A DNA stretch of 64,000 nt from Methylobacterium pseudosasicola (lineage in GTDB: Bacteria > Pseudomonadota > Alphaproteobacteria > Rhizobiales > Beijerinckiaceae): contig NZ_FOTK01000008.1 of the NCBI RefSeq assembly GCF_900114535.1, forward strand, positions 62,001 to 126,000, written 5' to 3'. Positions 38,501-47,005 of this stretch are shown piece after piece; positions within the stretch are counted from its first letter, which is position 1; every line of letters begins with the position of its first letter. The notes under the pieces were generated by a model. It was not told where the DNA came from, ran no database searches, and saw only the letters and a list, made by a program, of their open reading frames with translations. A program made the position numbers and the translations under genes.

Positions 38501-40356
38501 ACGTGTTCGGCAACGGCATGCTGCTCTCGGAAAGCCTCCGGCTGGTCGCGGCCTTCGACCACCGCGACATCTTCCTCGACCCGAATCCCGACGCGGCCAA
38601 AAGCTTCGCCGAGCGCAAGCGCCTGTTCGACCTGGGCCGCTCTTCCTGGGCGGATTACGACCGCGCGCTGATCTCCGAGGGCGGCGGGGTGTTCTCGCGC
38701 AGCCTCAAGACCATTCCGCTGTCGGAACCGGTCCGGGCGGCCCTCGGCTTCGATCGGAACGAGGCGACGCCCACCGAACTGATGCAGGCGATCCTGAAGG
38801 CGCCGGCCGACCTGCTCTGGTTCGGCGGCATCGGCACCTATATCCGCGCCACCACCGAGACCGACGAAGATGCCGGCGACCGGGCCAACGATTCCGTCCG
38901 CATCACCGCGCCGGAGCTGCGGGTGAAGGCCATCGGCGAGGGCGCCAATCTCGGCCTGACTCAGCGCGGGCGCATCGAGGCGGCCCGCTCGGGCGTCCGG
39001 CTCAACACCGACGCGATCGACAATTCCGCAGGCGTGAACACCTCCGACGTCGAGGTGAACATCAAGATCGCCCTGATGGTCCCGGAGCGGGACGGGCGGC
39101 TCGACTACGCGGCGCGCAACCAGCTTCTCGCCGCCATGACCGACGAAGTCGGGCGGCTGGTCCTGCGCAACAACGAATTGCAGACGCTCGCCCTGTCGCT
39201 GGCCCAGCGCGGCGGCCTGGGCGAGACCGGGTTCGCCATGCGGACCATGCAGGCGCTGGAGGCCGAGGGGCGCCTCGACCGGGCGGTGGAATACCTGCCG
39301 GACGATGCGGCGATCAGCGAGCGCATGCGTCGCGGCGAGGGGCTGACCCGCCCGGAATACGCGGTGCTGCTCGCCTACGCGAAGCTGTCGCTCTACGACG
39401 CGATCCTGGCGAGCGCGGTCCCGAACGACCCGTATTTTGACCGGGAATTGCAGCGTTACTTCCCCAAAGCCCTGCGCGAGCAGTTCCCCGACGCCGTGAA
39501 GGGCCACCGGCTGCGCCGGGAGATCATCTCCACGGCGCTGGCCAACATCATCGTCAACCGCGGCGGCCCGTCCCTGGTCACGCGCCTCGTCGACGGGACC
39601 GGGGCGGATGCCGCGACCATCGCCAAGGCTTACGCCATCACCCGGGACGCCTTCGGGCTGATGGAGCTGAACCTCGCCATCGACGGGCTGGGACGCGGTC
39701 TCTCCGGGCAGGACCAGCTCGGCCTCTACGCCGAGGTGCAGGGCCTGCTCACCAACCGGATCGTCTGGTTCATCCGCAACCTCGACCTCACCGGCGGCCT
39801 CGCGCCGCTGGTGGCGCGCTATCGCGACGGCGTCGCGGCCGTGGAGGCGGCCTTGCCGAAGGTGCTCGACGCCGCGGCGCTCGCCGCCATCGGCGACCGG
39901 GCGGCGGAGCTGAAAGGCCACGGCATGGCCCCGGAACAGGCAAGGCGCCTCGCCTCGCTCAACGCCCTGATCTCCGCGCCGGACATCGTGCGCGTGGCCG
40001 AGGCCAGCGGCCGGCCGGTGGAAGAGGTGGCGGCGACGCACTTCGCCCTGGAACACGCCTTCCGTCTGGACGAGCTCGCCGCGGCGGCCCGGACCGTGCC
40101 GGTCGCCGACACGTTCGACCGGGTCGCTCTGGAACGCGCGGTGGCCGGCATCGCCGCCGCCCACCGCAAGCTCACCGCCGAGGTGGTCGCCGATCTCGGC
40201 GCCGGGCCGGAGGCCGTTGAGGCCTGGGCCAAGGCCAGGGGCGCGCCACTGGTCCGCATCCGCGACGCGGTGGACGCGATTAGCGCGTCCGGCCTCACGG
40301 TGTCCAAGGCGACCGTGGCGGCGAGCTTGCTCGGTGACTTGGTGCGGGCGGACTGA
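35512..40356 (+). CDS. NAD-specific glutamate dehydrogenase, large (180-kDa class)
   Basis: Catabolic enzyme turning glutamate into 2-oxoglutarate and ammonia. From the ATG at 35512 it has 1614 residues, the length of the S_50II/180-kDa class. The N-terminal half holds ACT-like regulatory segments. The catalytic core starts near residue 760 with [23 protein letters not shown] and continues with [39 protein letters not shown] (substrate lysines). [15 protein letters not shown] is the NAD-binding fold. GAGAGG precedes the start; an in-frame ATG at 35455 is less well supported. It stands alone, divergent from marR. Confidence 0.95.
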   Translation: [1614 protein letters not shown]

Positions 40357-40425
40357 CGGTTCGTCAGACGCCAGGCGCCGGGCGTCGCTCCGAGACGTTC
40401 ACATTGGCCGGATGTGGCGCGGGGT

Positions 40426-40519
40426 CCCTCTCCCGTTCGGGAGAAGGACAGGGTGAGGGATGCGACGTCTCCGGAAAAACCTGGTACCTAACCCCAACCC
40501 TCTCCCGCACGGGAGAGGG
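40426..40519. repeat. Palindromic intergenic repeat, family B, copy 2
   Basis: A 94-base copy of the element at 27267-27363, in the same orientation. The terminal hairpins are at 40426-40447 (right arm with one mismatch) and 40498-40519 (perfect). The core TCTCCGGAAAAACCT is identical, while the inner inverted repeat has decayed. It lies between the glutamate dehydrogenase gene and a convergent MFS gene. Confidence 0.88.
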
Positions 40520-40622
40520 GGTCGTCCCGGCCTGCACACGAGTCGTTGCCTCGGCATTGAGGCCGACGAAACCCACCGGTACGAGGGCTCCGAAGCCCGT
40601 GACCGGCTTTCGGGACTATTTG

Positions 40623-41798
40623 CTACGCCCTCGGCGCCGAGGCGGAAAAAATCCGGCTGCCGGTCCGGCTGACGGCGGTGACCGTCAGGCCGAGGCCCAG
40701 AATCGAGACAGCGGCGGCGATCAGTGGGAGCTGGCCGTAGCCGGCGCCCAGGGTCAGGGCTGCGCTGCCGAGCCAGGCGCCCGTGGCGTTGCCGAGGTTG
40801 AACGCGCCCTGGTTCAGCGTCGAGGCGAGGTTCGGGGCGTCGCTGGCGGCCTCGACCACCCAGATCTGGAGCGGCGAGACCAGCGCGAAGGCGAGGCCCG
40901 ACCACAGGACCAGAATGGCGACGGTCGGGATTGCGTGGTGTGCGACCCCGGCCAGGACCAGCAGCACCGCGACGATGCCGATGAAGCCGCCGATGATCGT
41001 CGCCATCAGGCCCCGGTCGGCGAAGTGGCCGCCGGCGAGGTTGCCCACCGTCAGGCCGATCCCGGCTGCGAACAGCACGCCGGTCACGCCCTGCGGCGTG
41101 AACCCGGTGACGCTGGTGAGGAACGGCGTGATGTAGGTGAACACCGTGAAGAAGCTCACCGACGATAGGGTGGAGATCAGCATCGGCCGCAGCACCGGCC
41201 AGCGGCCGAGAGCCCGGAACTCTTTTACCAGGCCGCCTCGTGTGCCGGGCAGGCCCGAGGGCACGAAGGTCTGGATCGCCAAGCCGGCGGCGATGCCGAT
41301 CGCCACCACCGCCCAGAATGTCGAGCGCCATCCGGCGACTTGGCCGAGGGCGGTGCCCAGCGGGACGCCGAGCACGTTGGCGAGCGTCAGCCCGGCGAAC
41401 ATCAGCGAGACCGCCTGGGTCCGCTTCTCGCGCGGCACGAGATCTCGCGCGACCACGGCACCGATCCCGAAGAACGCGCCATGTGCGAAGGCGGTGACGA
41501 TCCGGGCCGCCATCAGCAGGCCGTAGCTCGGCGCCAACGCACAGCCGATGTTGCCGATCAGAAAGACCGCCATCAGGGCGAGCAAGGCGGTCTTGCGGGG
41601 CAGCCGCGCGGTGGCGATGGCCACGATCGGCGCGCCGATGACCACGCCCATGGCGTAGCCCGACACAAGGTAGCCCGCCTGCGGGATGGTAACGCCGAAG
41701 CTCTGTGCCACCTCAGGTAGCAGGCCCATGATGACGAATTCGGTGGTCCCGATTCCGAACGAAGCGACGGCGAGGGCGAGGATCGGCAGGGGCGGCAC
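40623..41798 (-). CDS. MFS exporter, DHA1 type (AraJ/YdhP-like)
   Basis: A 391-residue, 12-helix transporter. LALAVASFGIGTTEFVIMGLLPEVAQSFGV is the helix-1 signature of the arabinose-efflux-permease-like DHA1 group, and FGIGAVVARDLVPREKRTQAVSLMFAGLTLANVLGVPLGT follows. The GTG at 41798 was chosen because a perfect AAGGAGG lies six bases before it. An 18-bp palindrome at 41875-41892, about 80 bases upstream, and the adjoining LacI gene suggest repression by that regulator and induction by a sugar-like compound. It is convergent with glutamate dehydrogenase. Confidence 0.9.
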   Translation of the reverse strand: MPPLPILALAVASFGIGTTEFVIMGLLPEVAQSFGVTIPQAGYLVSGYAMGVVIGAPIVAIATARLPRKTALLALMAVFLIGNIGCALAPSYGLLMAARIVTAFAHGAFFGIGAVVARDLVPREKRTQAVSLMFAGLTLANVLGVPLGTALGQVAGWRSTFWAVVAIGIAAGLAIQTFVPSGLPGTRGGLVKEFRALGRWPVLRPMLISTLSSVSFFTVFTYITPFLTSVTGFTPQGVTGVLFAAGIGLTVGNLAGGHFADRGLMATIIGGFIGIVAVLLVLAGVAHHAIPTVAILVLWSGLAFALVSPLQIWVVEAASDAPNLASTLNQGAFNLGNATGAWLGSAALTLGAGYGQLPLIAAAVSILGLGLTVTAVSRTGSRIFSASAPRA

Positions 41799-41874
41799 GG
41801 CGGCCTCCTTCAAGCGGATGACGGGCGCCGCTTTGTGCGACGCAGCATCGCTCAAGGATGGGGCCTGATCGGTT

Positions 41875-41892
41875 TTTGCATAGCGATGCAAA
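41875..41892. promoter_or_regulatory. LacI-type operator candidate upstream of the MFS gene
   Basis: TTTGCAT (41875-41881) and ATGCAAA (41886-41892) form a perfect 7-bp inverted repeat with the 4-base centre AGCG, an 18-bp site of the size and symmetry of LacI-family operators. It lies 77-94 bases before the MFS GTG and directly after the 3' end of the LacI gene. Confidence 0.6.
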
Positions 41893-41949
41893 CGCGACGC
41901 ACCGTTGCGCCACATGCAAGAAGCCGGATCGCGGACGGAAGGGCGACGA

Positions 41950-42948
41950 TCAGGACCGCGTGCTGCCGCGCTCGGTCAGGCGTGGCGGGATCAGTTCCCG
42001 CTCGCCGGCACCGGCATCCTCGGCGGCCATGCGGTCGATCATCGCCAAGGCTGCCTCGACCAGCGCCGGAACATCCTGATCGAAGCTGGTCAGGTCGTAG
42101 CCGCCCCATGACGCGGCGGGGGTATCGTCGTAGCCGATCACCCGAACATCGTCGGGAATACGCCGTCCCGCGCGCCGCAAGGCGTCGATCGTGCCGAGCG
42201 CGCAGAGATCGTTGGCGCAGAAGATTCCGTCGACGGCCCCTTCGGTGCAAAGCTGCGTCGCCGCCTCGGCACCGCCGTCATAGGTGTAGGCGGATCCGGC
42301 GACGCGCGGCTCCGGCAGCCCGGCTGCGCGCAGGCCATCGCGAAAACCCGTCAGGCGCTCGGTGCTGGCGGGGCTGTCGGCGGGGCCGGCCACGAAGGCG
42401 GGATGGCGTATGCCTCGGGCGTGCAGGAGGGCGGCGGCCTGCCAGCCCCCGAGCGCGTTGTCGGAGCCCACCGAGCCGACCCGCGCGGCCGTCACCGGGG
42501 TGTTGAACGAGACCACCGGGATCCGGGAGGCCGAGAGCGTCTCCGCGGCGTCTCGCGAGAGCACCGCCAGGGCGCTGACGATCGCGTCGACCCGGTACTG
42601 GGCGAGGCGGGCCGCGACGGCGTCGAGGGTATAATCGCTGTCGACCGGCACCAGCAGGACTTGGTTGCCGGCCTCCCGCAGGCGCGCGGCGAGGATCTGG
42701 ACGACGCGGGCGTAGAACGCGTTCTCCAGGCCCCCGACCACAAGGGCTACGAGGCCGGACCGGTCGGTCAGCATGATCTTAGGGATCAGGCTCGGGCGGA
42801 AGCCGAGGCTGTCCGCCGCCGCCAAGACCTTGTCGCGCGTGCGCGCCGAGACGCTGGCGCCCGGCGTGAACGTCCGGGACACCGCCGATTGCGAGACCCC
42901 GGCGAGGCGGGCGACCTCGATCGATGTCGGGTAGCGCTTCGAGACCAT
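41950..42948 (-). CDS. LacI-family transcriptional regulator
   Basis: A 332-residue repressor with the N-terminal HTH and hinge (SIEVARLAGVSQSAVSRTF, PGASVSARTRDKVLAAADSLGFRPSLIP). The periplasmic-binding-protein-like sensor domain includes VALVVGGLENAFYARVVQILA, GRRIPDDVRVIGYDDTPAASWGGYDLTSFDQD. The ATG at 42948 gives the canonical MVSKRYPTSIEVA start; the upstream in-frame arginine-rich stretch is not homologous. The downstream MFS gene has a matching 18-bp operator. The effector is unknown. Confidence 0.9.
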   Translation of the reverse strand: MVSKRYPTSIEVARLAGVSQSAVSRTFTPGASVSARTRDKVLAAADSLGFRPSLIPKIMLTDRSGLVALVVGGLENAFYARVVQILAARLREAGNQVLLVPVDSDYTLDAVAARLAQYRVDAIVSALAVLSRDAAETLSASRIPVVSFNTPVTAARVGSVGSDNALGGWQAAALLHARGIRHPAFVAGPADSPASTERLTGFRDGLRAAGLPEPRVAGSAYTYDGGAEAATQLCTEGAVDGIFCANDLCALGTIDALRRAGRRIPDDVRVIGYDDTPAASWGGYDLTSFDQDVPALVEAALAMIDRMAAEDAGAGERELIPPRLTERGSTRS

Positions 42949-43057
42949 GATCGGCGTGCGTTGCGGTGGTTGACGCTCGTCGGCCGAGCCGTCCCCCGCC
43001 GTGTCACGCCCGAGGTCGGTCCCTGTCAAACGCGACCGACGAAACCGGCACCCGAGC

Positions 43058-43567
43058 CTACTCGACCGGCGCCTTCTTGCGTCCCCGGGTCTTCGGGGCC
43101 GCCGTCGCTGGCGCTTCCTCGGCGGCGGGCGCTGCCGCCGCCGCACCGCGGGACTTGCGGCGCTGCTGGCCGAGGCCGAGGGCGCGGGCCAGTTCCGACC
43201 GCTGGGCCGAATAGCTCGCCGCCGTCATCGGGTAGTCCCTCGGCAGGCCCCATTTCTCGCGATAGGCCTCCGGACTCAGCCCGCGCAGCGTCAGGTGCCG
43301 ACGCAGAGTCTTGTACGGCTTACCGTCTTCGAAACTCACAAGATGATCGTGCGTGATCGATTTCCGGATTTGCGCCGGACTCATCTTTTCCACGACGGTC
43401 GTCGATGACGTTCCTGAAGCCGAAAGGCTGTTCAGGGCCGCATGAATGCCGCCAATCAGACTCGGAAGTTCCGAGGGCGGCACGGAATTGTTCGACACAT
43501 AGGCCGCGATGATATCGACCGCTAGCTCAATGTGTTCGACCTGCTCAGCTTCAGCGCTATCGCTCAC
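43058..43567 (-). CDS. MucR/Ros-family transcriptional regulator lacking most zinc ligands
   Basis: A 169-residue regulator of the alphaproteobacterial MucR/Ros group, which binds AT-rich promoters and controls exopolysaccharide, motility and host-interaction genes. The N-terminal oligomerisation part (VEHIELAVDIIAAYVSNNSVPPSELPSLI) and the DNA-binding part (PYKTLRRHLTLRGLSPEAYREKWGLPRDYPM, then AASYSAQRSELARALGLG) are clear. The zinc-finger ligands are largely lost: the positions of the two cysteines read S and D (VSFEDG), the first histidine remains in RRHL, and the second is G. The GTG at 43567 has AGAGG seven bases upstream. The tail is Lys/Arg/Ala-rich. Confidence 0.88.
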   Translation of the reverse strand: MSDSAEAEQVEHIELAVDIIAAYVSNNSVPPSELPSLIGGIHAALNSLSASGTSSTTVVEKMSPAQIRKSITHDHLVSFEDGKPYKTLRRHLTLRGLSPEAYREKWGLPRDYPMTAASYSAQRSELARALGLGQQRRKSRGAAAAAPAAEEAPATAAPKTRGRKKAPVE

Positions 43568-43899
43568 GTTGAACCTCTGTCGTAGCAACTATCCGGCTCG
43601 GTGAATCCCCAGCGGATCGTATCGAATTCTGGCATACGCTACCGGATCTCCGAGAAGATCTCAATCGCTACTTTTGCGAGACGACGAAATTTAAGAGCGA
43701 CTGTAACGGCGCGGGAAGTGCCGCGCAGGTTCGGCGTTGACGCCGCATTAACCACGCGGGCGCTAGCTTGCGTTAACCATACCGACGACCTCGGAGGCGG
43801 CGGCGTGATCTGTAGATCCCGGCTGATCATGCGCGGGGCATAGGTGGAGACCAAGATCAGGTGCGGATGGCGGGCGCTGATCGGCGGGGACGGTAGGAG
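43568..43899. other. 332-base divergent intergenic region between mucR and the outer-membrane gene
   Basis: No gene seen. The part next to mucR is AT-rich for this genome (GACGAAATTTAAGAGCGAC near 43684-43702), as expected of MucR-bound, autoregulated promoters. A small hairpin CGGCGT-TG-ACGCCG lies at 43732-43745, and TTAACCA occurs twice (43748-43754 and 43774-43780). No clear promoter hexamers were found for the outer-membrane gene. Confidence 0.5.
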
Positions 43900-45672
43900 A
43901 TGCGGCTCGCCCTCGCCGCCCTGACGCTCGCGCTCGCGGCGTCGCCATCCCTGGCTCAGCGCTTCGACGCGATCAGCCCGGTCACCGGCCAGCCCGACAA
44001 TCCCGGCCTCGGCCAGGACACGGCGCCCAACGGGCTGCCGGCTCTGCGGCGGCGCATCCCGGACGGGTTGTCGCGCGAGGATGGACGCGCATCATCCGGC
44101 GGGAATACGACCGGCGGCGAGCAGACGGGTGGCGACAGCCTGCGGTCGCCGCTCTCGCCCCCGATCCCGACCCAAAGCCAATCGGGGCTCTCGCAGCTCG
44201 GGACCCGCATCTCCGGTACCGGCCAGCGCACCGGCGGGTCGACCACGGCGCCGAACAACCGGGGGCCGTCGGATCTGCTGCGCACCCGGGCGGCGCCGCC
44301 CCGTCGCATCGGTTCCGCGACCCGCAAGGTCACGCAGGAGGTGACGCAGGTGCCGGCCCCGGCGCTGCGCCTGACTCCGGTGGTGCAGCAGGCTGTCGTG
44401 GGCGTGCCGGTGCAGCCGGTCCTCGCCTTGCGCCCGGTCCTGCCGCTCTTCGCAATCACCCCCGCGCTCGGCCTGCTCACGCCGGGCTTCATCCTCGGCA
44501 CCGACCTCGCGCGCCCGATCCCGACCGATCCAGCCTACGCGCCGATCGGCTACCGGATCGGCACCTTCACGGTGCTGCCGAGCTTCGCCCAGAGCGTCGG
44601 TTACGATTCGAACCCGGACCAGACCAGCCGGCAATTCGCCAAGGGCTCGGTGGCTCTGCGCACGGAAGCCGCCGTCGATTTCCGCAGCGACTGGTCGTCC
44701 AGCTCGTTCCAGGGCGCCCTGCGCGGCTCCTATCTGGAGACGCCGCAGAACGAGGCCGCCAGCCGGCCGGCCGCGGACGGCACGGTCCGCCTGCGCATCG
44801 ACGCCAACCGTGACCTGCATATCGACGCGGAAGGTCGCTTCCTGGTCGATACCCAGCGCACGTCGAGCCCGAACCTCCAGGCTGCCACGGCCACGAGCCG
44901 GCCGCTGCTCGCCGTCTACGGCGCCTCGCTCGGCGCTACGGAGACGTTCAACCGGCTCTCGGTGACCCTGCGCGGCTCGGTCGACCGCTCGCAATTCGAC
45001 AACGCCCAGCTCTCGGACGGCACGATCATCAACCAGGCCGACCGCAACCTGAACCAGTACAGCCTACAACTGCGCACCGCCTACGAGGTCAGCCCGGATC
45101 TGAGTCCGTTCGTGGACCTGCTCGCCGACACCCGCGTCTACGACCTGCGCCGGGACACCAACGGCATCCGGCGCGATTCCGACGGCATCGCCCTCATGGT
45201 CGGGGCGAGCTTCGGGCTGGCGCGCTCGGTCACCGGCGAGATCTCGGCCGGCGTCCAGCACCGCTCCTATGTCGACCCGTCGTTGCGGTCGATCGATGCG
45301 CCCCTGGTCAACGCCGCTCTGGTCTGGTCCTTGAGCCCGCTCACCACGGTCCGGCTCACGGCGGCGACGGGGGTGACCGAGACCACGGTTCTGGGCTCCA
45401 GCGGCATCCTCACCGAGGTCGCGACCCTGGAGGTCCAGCACGACCTGCTGCGCAACCTGTCGATCGTGCTCGGCGGCTCGTTCCTGAAGAACGACTACCA
45501 GGGCAGCACCATCAGGGAGAACGGCTTCTCCGCGACCGCGCGCCTCGATTACCGGTTCACCCGCTGGCTGACCTTGCGCGGCACCTACATCTACCAGCAG
45601 ATCGACAGCACCGTGGCGGGCTCGAGCTTCCGCGACAACACCTTCCTGCTCGGCCTGCGGGTCAATCCGTAA
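43900..45672 (+). CDS. Outer-membrane beta-barrel protein
   Basis: A 590-residue exported protein: signal peptide of 19 residues (SLA-QRF). Next comes a long disordered Pro/Ser/Gly/Thr-rich region to about 150, a hydrophobic stretch (about 160-205), then from about 220 a series of amphipathic beta strands with alternating patterns (TVLPSFAQSVGYDSNPDQTS, TARLDYRFTRWLTLRGTYIY). It ends in NTFLLGLRVNP without a C-terminal aromatic residue. It resembles the BBP2-type beta-barrel proteins frequent in Methylobacterium, whose cargo is unknown. Its divergence from mucR suggests control by that regulator. Confidence 0.8.
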   Translation: MRLALAALTLALAASPSLAQRFDAISPVTGQPDNPGLGQDTAPNGLPALRRRIPDGLSREDGRASSGGNTTGGEQTGGDSLRSPLSPPIPTQSQSGLSQLGTRISGTGQRTGGSTTAPNNRGPSDLLRTRAAPPRRIGSATRKVTQEVTQVPAPALRLTPVVQQAVVGVPVQPVLALRPVLPLFAITPALGLLTPGFILGTDLARPIPTDPAYAPIGYRIGTFTVLPSFAQSVGYDSNPDQTSRQFAKGSVALRTEAAVDFRSDWSSSSFQGALRGSYLETPQNEAASRPAADGTVRLRIDANRDLHIDAEGRFLVDTQRTSSPNLQAATATSRPLLAVYGASLGATETFNRLSVTLRGSVDRSQFDNAQLSDGTIINQADRNLNQYSLQLRTAYEVSPDLSPFVDLLADTRVYDLRRDTNGIRRDSDGIALMVGASFGLARSVTGEISAGVQHRSYVDPSLRSIDAPLVNAALVWSLSPLTTVRLTAATGVTETTVLGSSGILTEVATLEVQHDLLRNLSIVLGGSFLKNDYQGSTIRENGFSATARLDYRFTRWLTLRGTYIYQQIDSTVAGSSFRDNTFLLGLRVNP

Positions 45673-45680
45673 GGCGCGAT

Positions 45681-46385
45681 CTAGAAGCGCTCGACCCAGG
45701 GGCGCAGCTCGAGTTCCGAGGTCCAGGCGCTGCGATCCTGGCGCAGCAGGTCGCGATAGGCGCGGGCGATGGCGTCCGGGTCGAGATGGCTGTCTGGGGA
45801 ATCCGGCGGCTCGCCGCCCCGGGCCGGATTCCGGATGGCCCCGTCGATCACCACGTGGGCGACGTGGATGCCCTGCGGCTGCAATTCACGGGCGAGGCTC
45901 TGGCCGAGGCCGCGCAGGGCGAACTTACCCATGGCGAAGGGCGCCGAGCCGGGAAACCCCTTCACGCTCGCCGAGGCGCCCGTGAGCAGGATCGCCCCGT
46001 GCCGGTGCGGCAGCATCCGGCGCGCCGCCGCCTGCGCCACTAGGAAGCCGCCATAGGCTGACACCATCAGGGACTGGGCGACGGCCGCCGGATCGAGATC
46101 GACGACCGGCCCGCGCAGCCGCCCGCTGGCATTGTAGACCACCACGTCGGGCGAGCCGCCGAGCGCCGGCTCCAGCCGGGCGAACAGGGCCTCGACCTCA
46201 CCCGGGTCGCTCGCATCGCAGGCATGGACGGCCGCCCCGGTCTCGGCCGCGAGGGCCGACAGCTTCTCGACGTTGCGGGCGGCGAGCCCGACTTTCAGGC
46301 CGTCCGCCGCCAACAGCCGGGCGAGCGAGGCGCTGAGGCCGGAACCGGCCCCGACGATCAGGGCACGCGCATAGGTCGGTATCAT
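45681..46385 (-). CDS. SDR-superfamily protein with the catalytic tyrosine replaced by phenylalanine
   Basis: A 234-residue short-chain dehydrogenase-like protein. The nucleotide site is [16 protein letters not shown] (about 11-26). The usual NNAG reads YNASG, and the active-site region reads [24 protein letters not shown]. The expected YxxxK is F150-x3-K154, so the proton-donating tyrosine is absent. Comparable SDR variants exist in proteobacteria, but their reactions are not defined. The start is the ATG at 46385; an in-frame extension is non-homologous. It lies 58 bases downstream of tadA on the same strand. Confidence 0.82.
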   Translation of the reverse strand: MIPTYARALIVGAGSGLSASLARLLAADGLKVGLAARNVEKLSALAAETGAAVHACDASDPGEVEALFARLEPALGGSPDVVVYNASGRLRGPVVDLDPAAVAQSLMVSAYGGFLVAQAAARRMLPHRHGAILLTGASASVKGFPGSAPFAMGKFALRGLGQSLARELQPQGIHVAHVVIDGAIRNPARGGEPPDSPDSHLDPDAIARAYRDLLRQDRSAWTSELELRPWVERF

Positions 46386-46443
46386 GGGCGGATACTCCGT
46401 TCGATCCCGCGAGGATGCCCTGAAGCCGCGCGGGTTCAAGCCC

Positions 46444-46944
46444 TCAGTCGCGGCGTTCGGCGAAGAAGTGGCGCAGCAATTCGGCCGCCTCGGCTTCGCG
46501 GAAGCCGCCATAGACCTCCGGCGCGTGGTGGCAGGTCGGCTGGTTGAACACGCGGGGCCCGTGCTCGACGCCGCCGCCCTTGGGATCGGCCACGCCGTAA
46601 TAGAGCCTTCTGATCCGGGCGAAGGAGATCGCGCCGGCGCACATCGGGCAGGGTTCGAGGGTGACGTAGAGATCGCAGCCGGTCAGCCGCTCGTCGCCGA
46701 TCGCCGCGCAGGCGGCACGGATCGCCAGGATCTCGGCATGCGCCGTCGGGTCGTGGAGCGCCCGCGGCCGGTTATGGGCCACCGCCAGCACCGCGCCGTC
46801 CCGGACCACGACGGCGCCGACCGGCACCTCGCCGGCTCGGGCCGCGGCGCGCGCCGCCGCGAAGGCGCGGTCGAAGGCGCTCGCCGCACCGGCAGATTCA
46901 CCCGGAACGTGTTGGATCGGATCGGCCGCCACGGTGTTTATCAC
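46444..46944 (-). CDS. tadA: tRNA-specific adenosine deaminase
   Basis: Converts A34 to inosine in the tRNA-Arg(ACG) anticodon; essential in most bacteria. The 166 residues carry the zinc site HAE (H69, E71) and PCPMC (C99, C102), with [13 protein letters not shown] and [22 protein letters not shown] typical of TadA. The first 20 residues before AFDRAFAAA exceed the E. coli protein slightly, so the start could be internal. Confidence 0.95.
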   Translation of the reverse strand: MINTVAADPIQHVPGESAGAASAFDRAFAAARAAARAGEVPVGAVVVRDGAVLAVAHNRPRALHDPTAHAEILAIRAACAAIGDERLTGCDLYVTLEPCPMCAGAISFARIRRLYYGVADPKGGGVEHGPRVFNQPTCHHAPEVYGGFREAEAAELLRHFFAERRD

Positions 46945-47005
46945 CCCATCGCCGGGATAGGCAGCACCCGGCGCCGGAGACTGATCCAGGTCAATGTTAA
47001 TGCCT

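Noticed and set aside
37558..40164. An 868-codon open frame on the minus strand
   Set aside because: Complementary-strand shadow of the glutamate dehydrogenase gene; Arg/Gly/His-rich with no recognisable domain.
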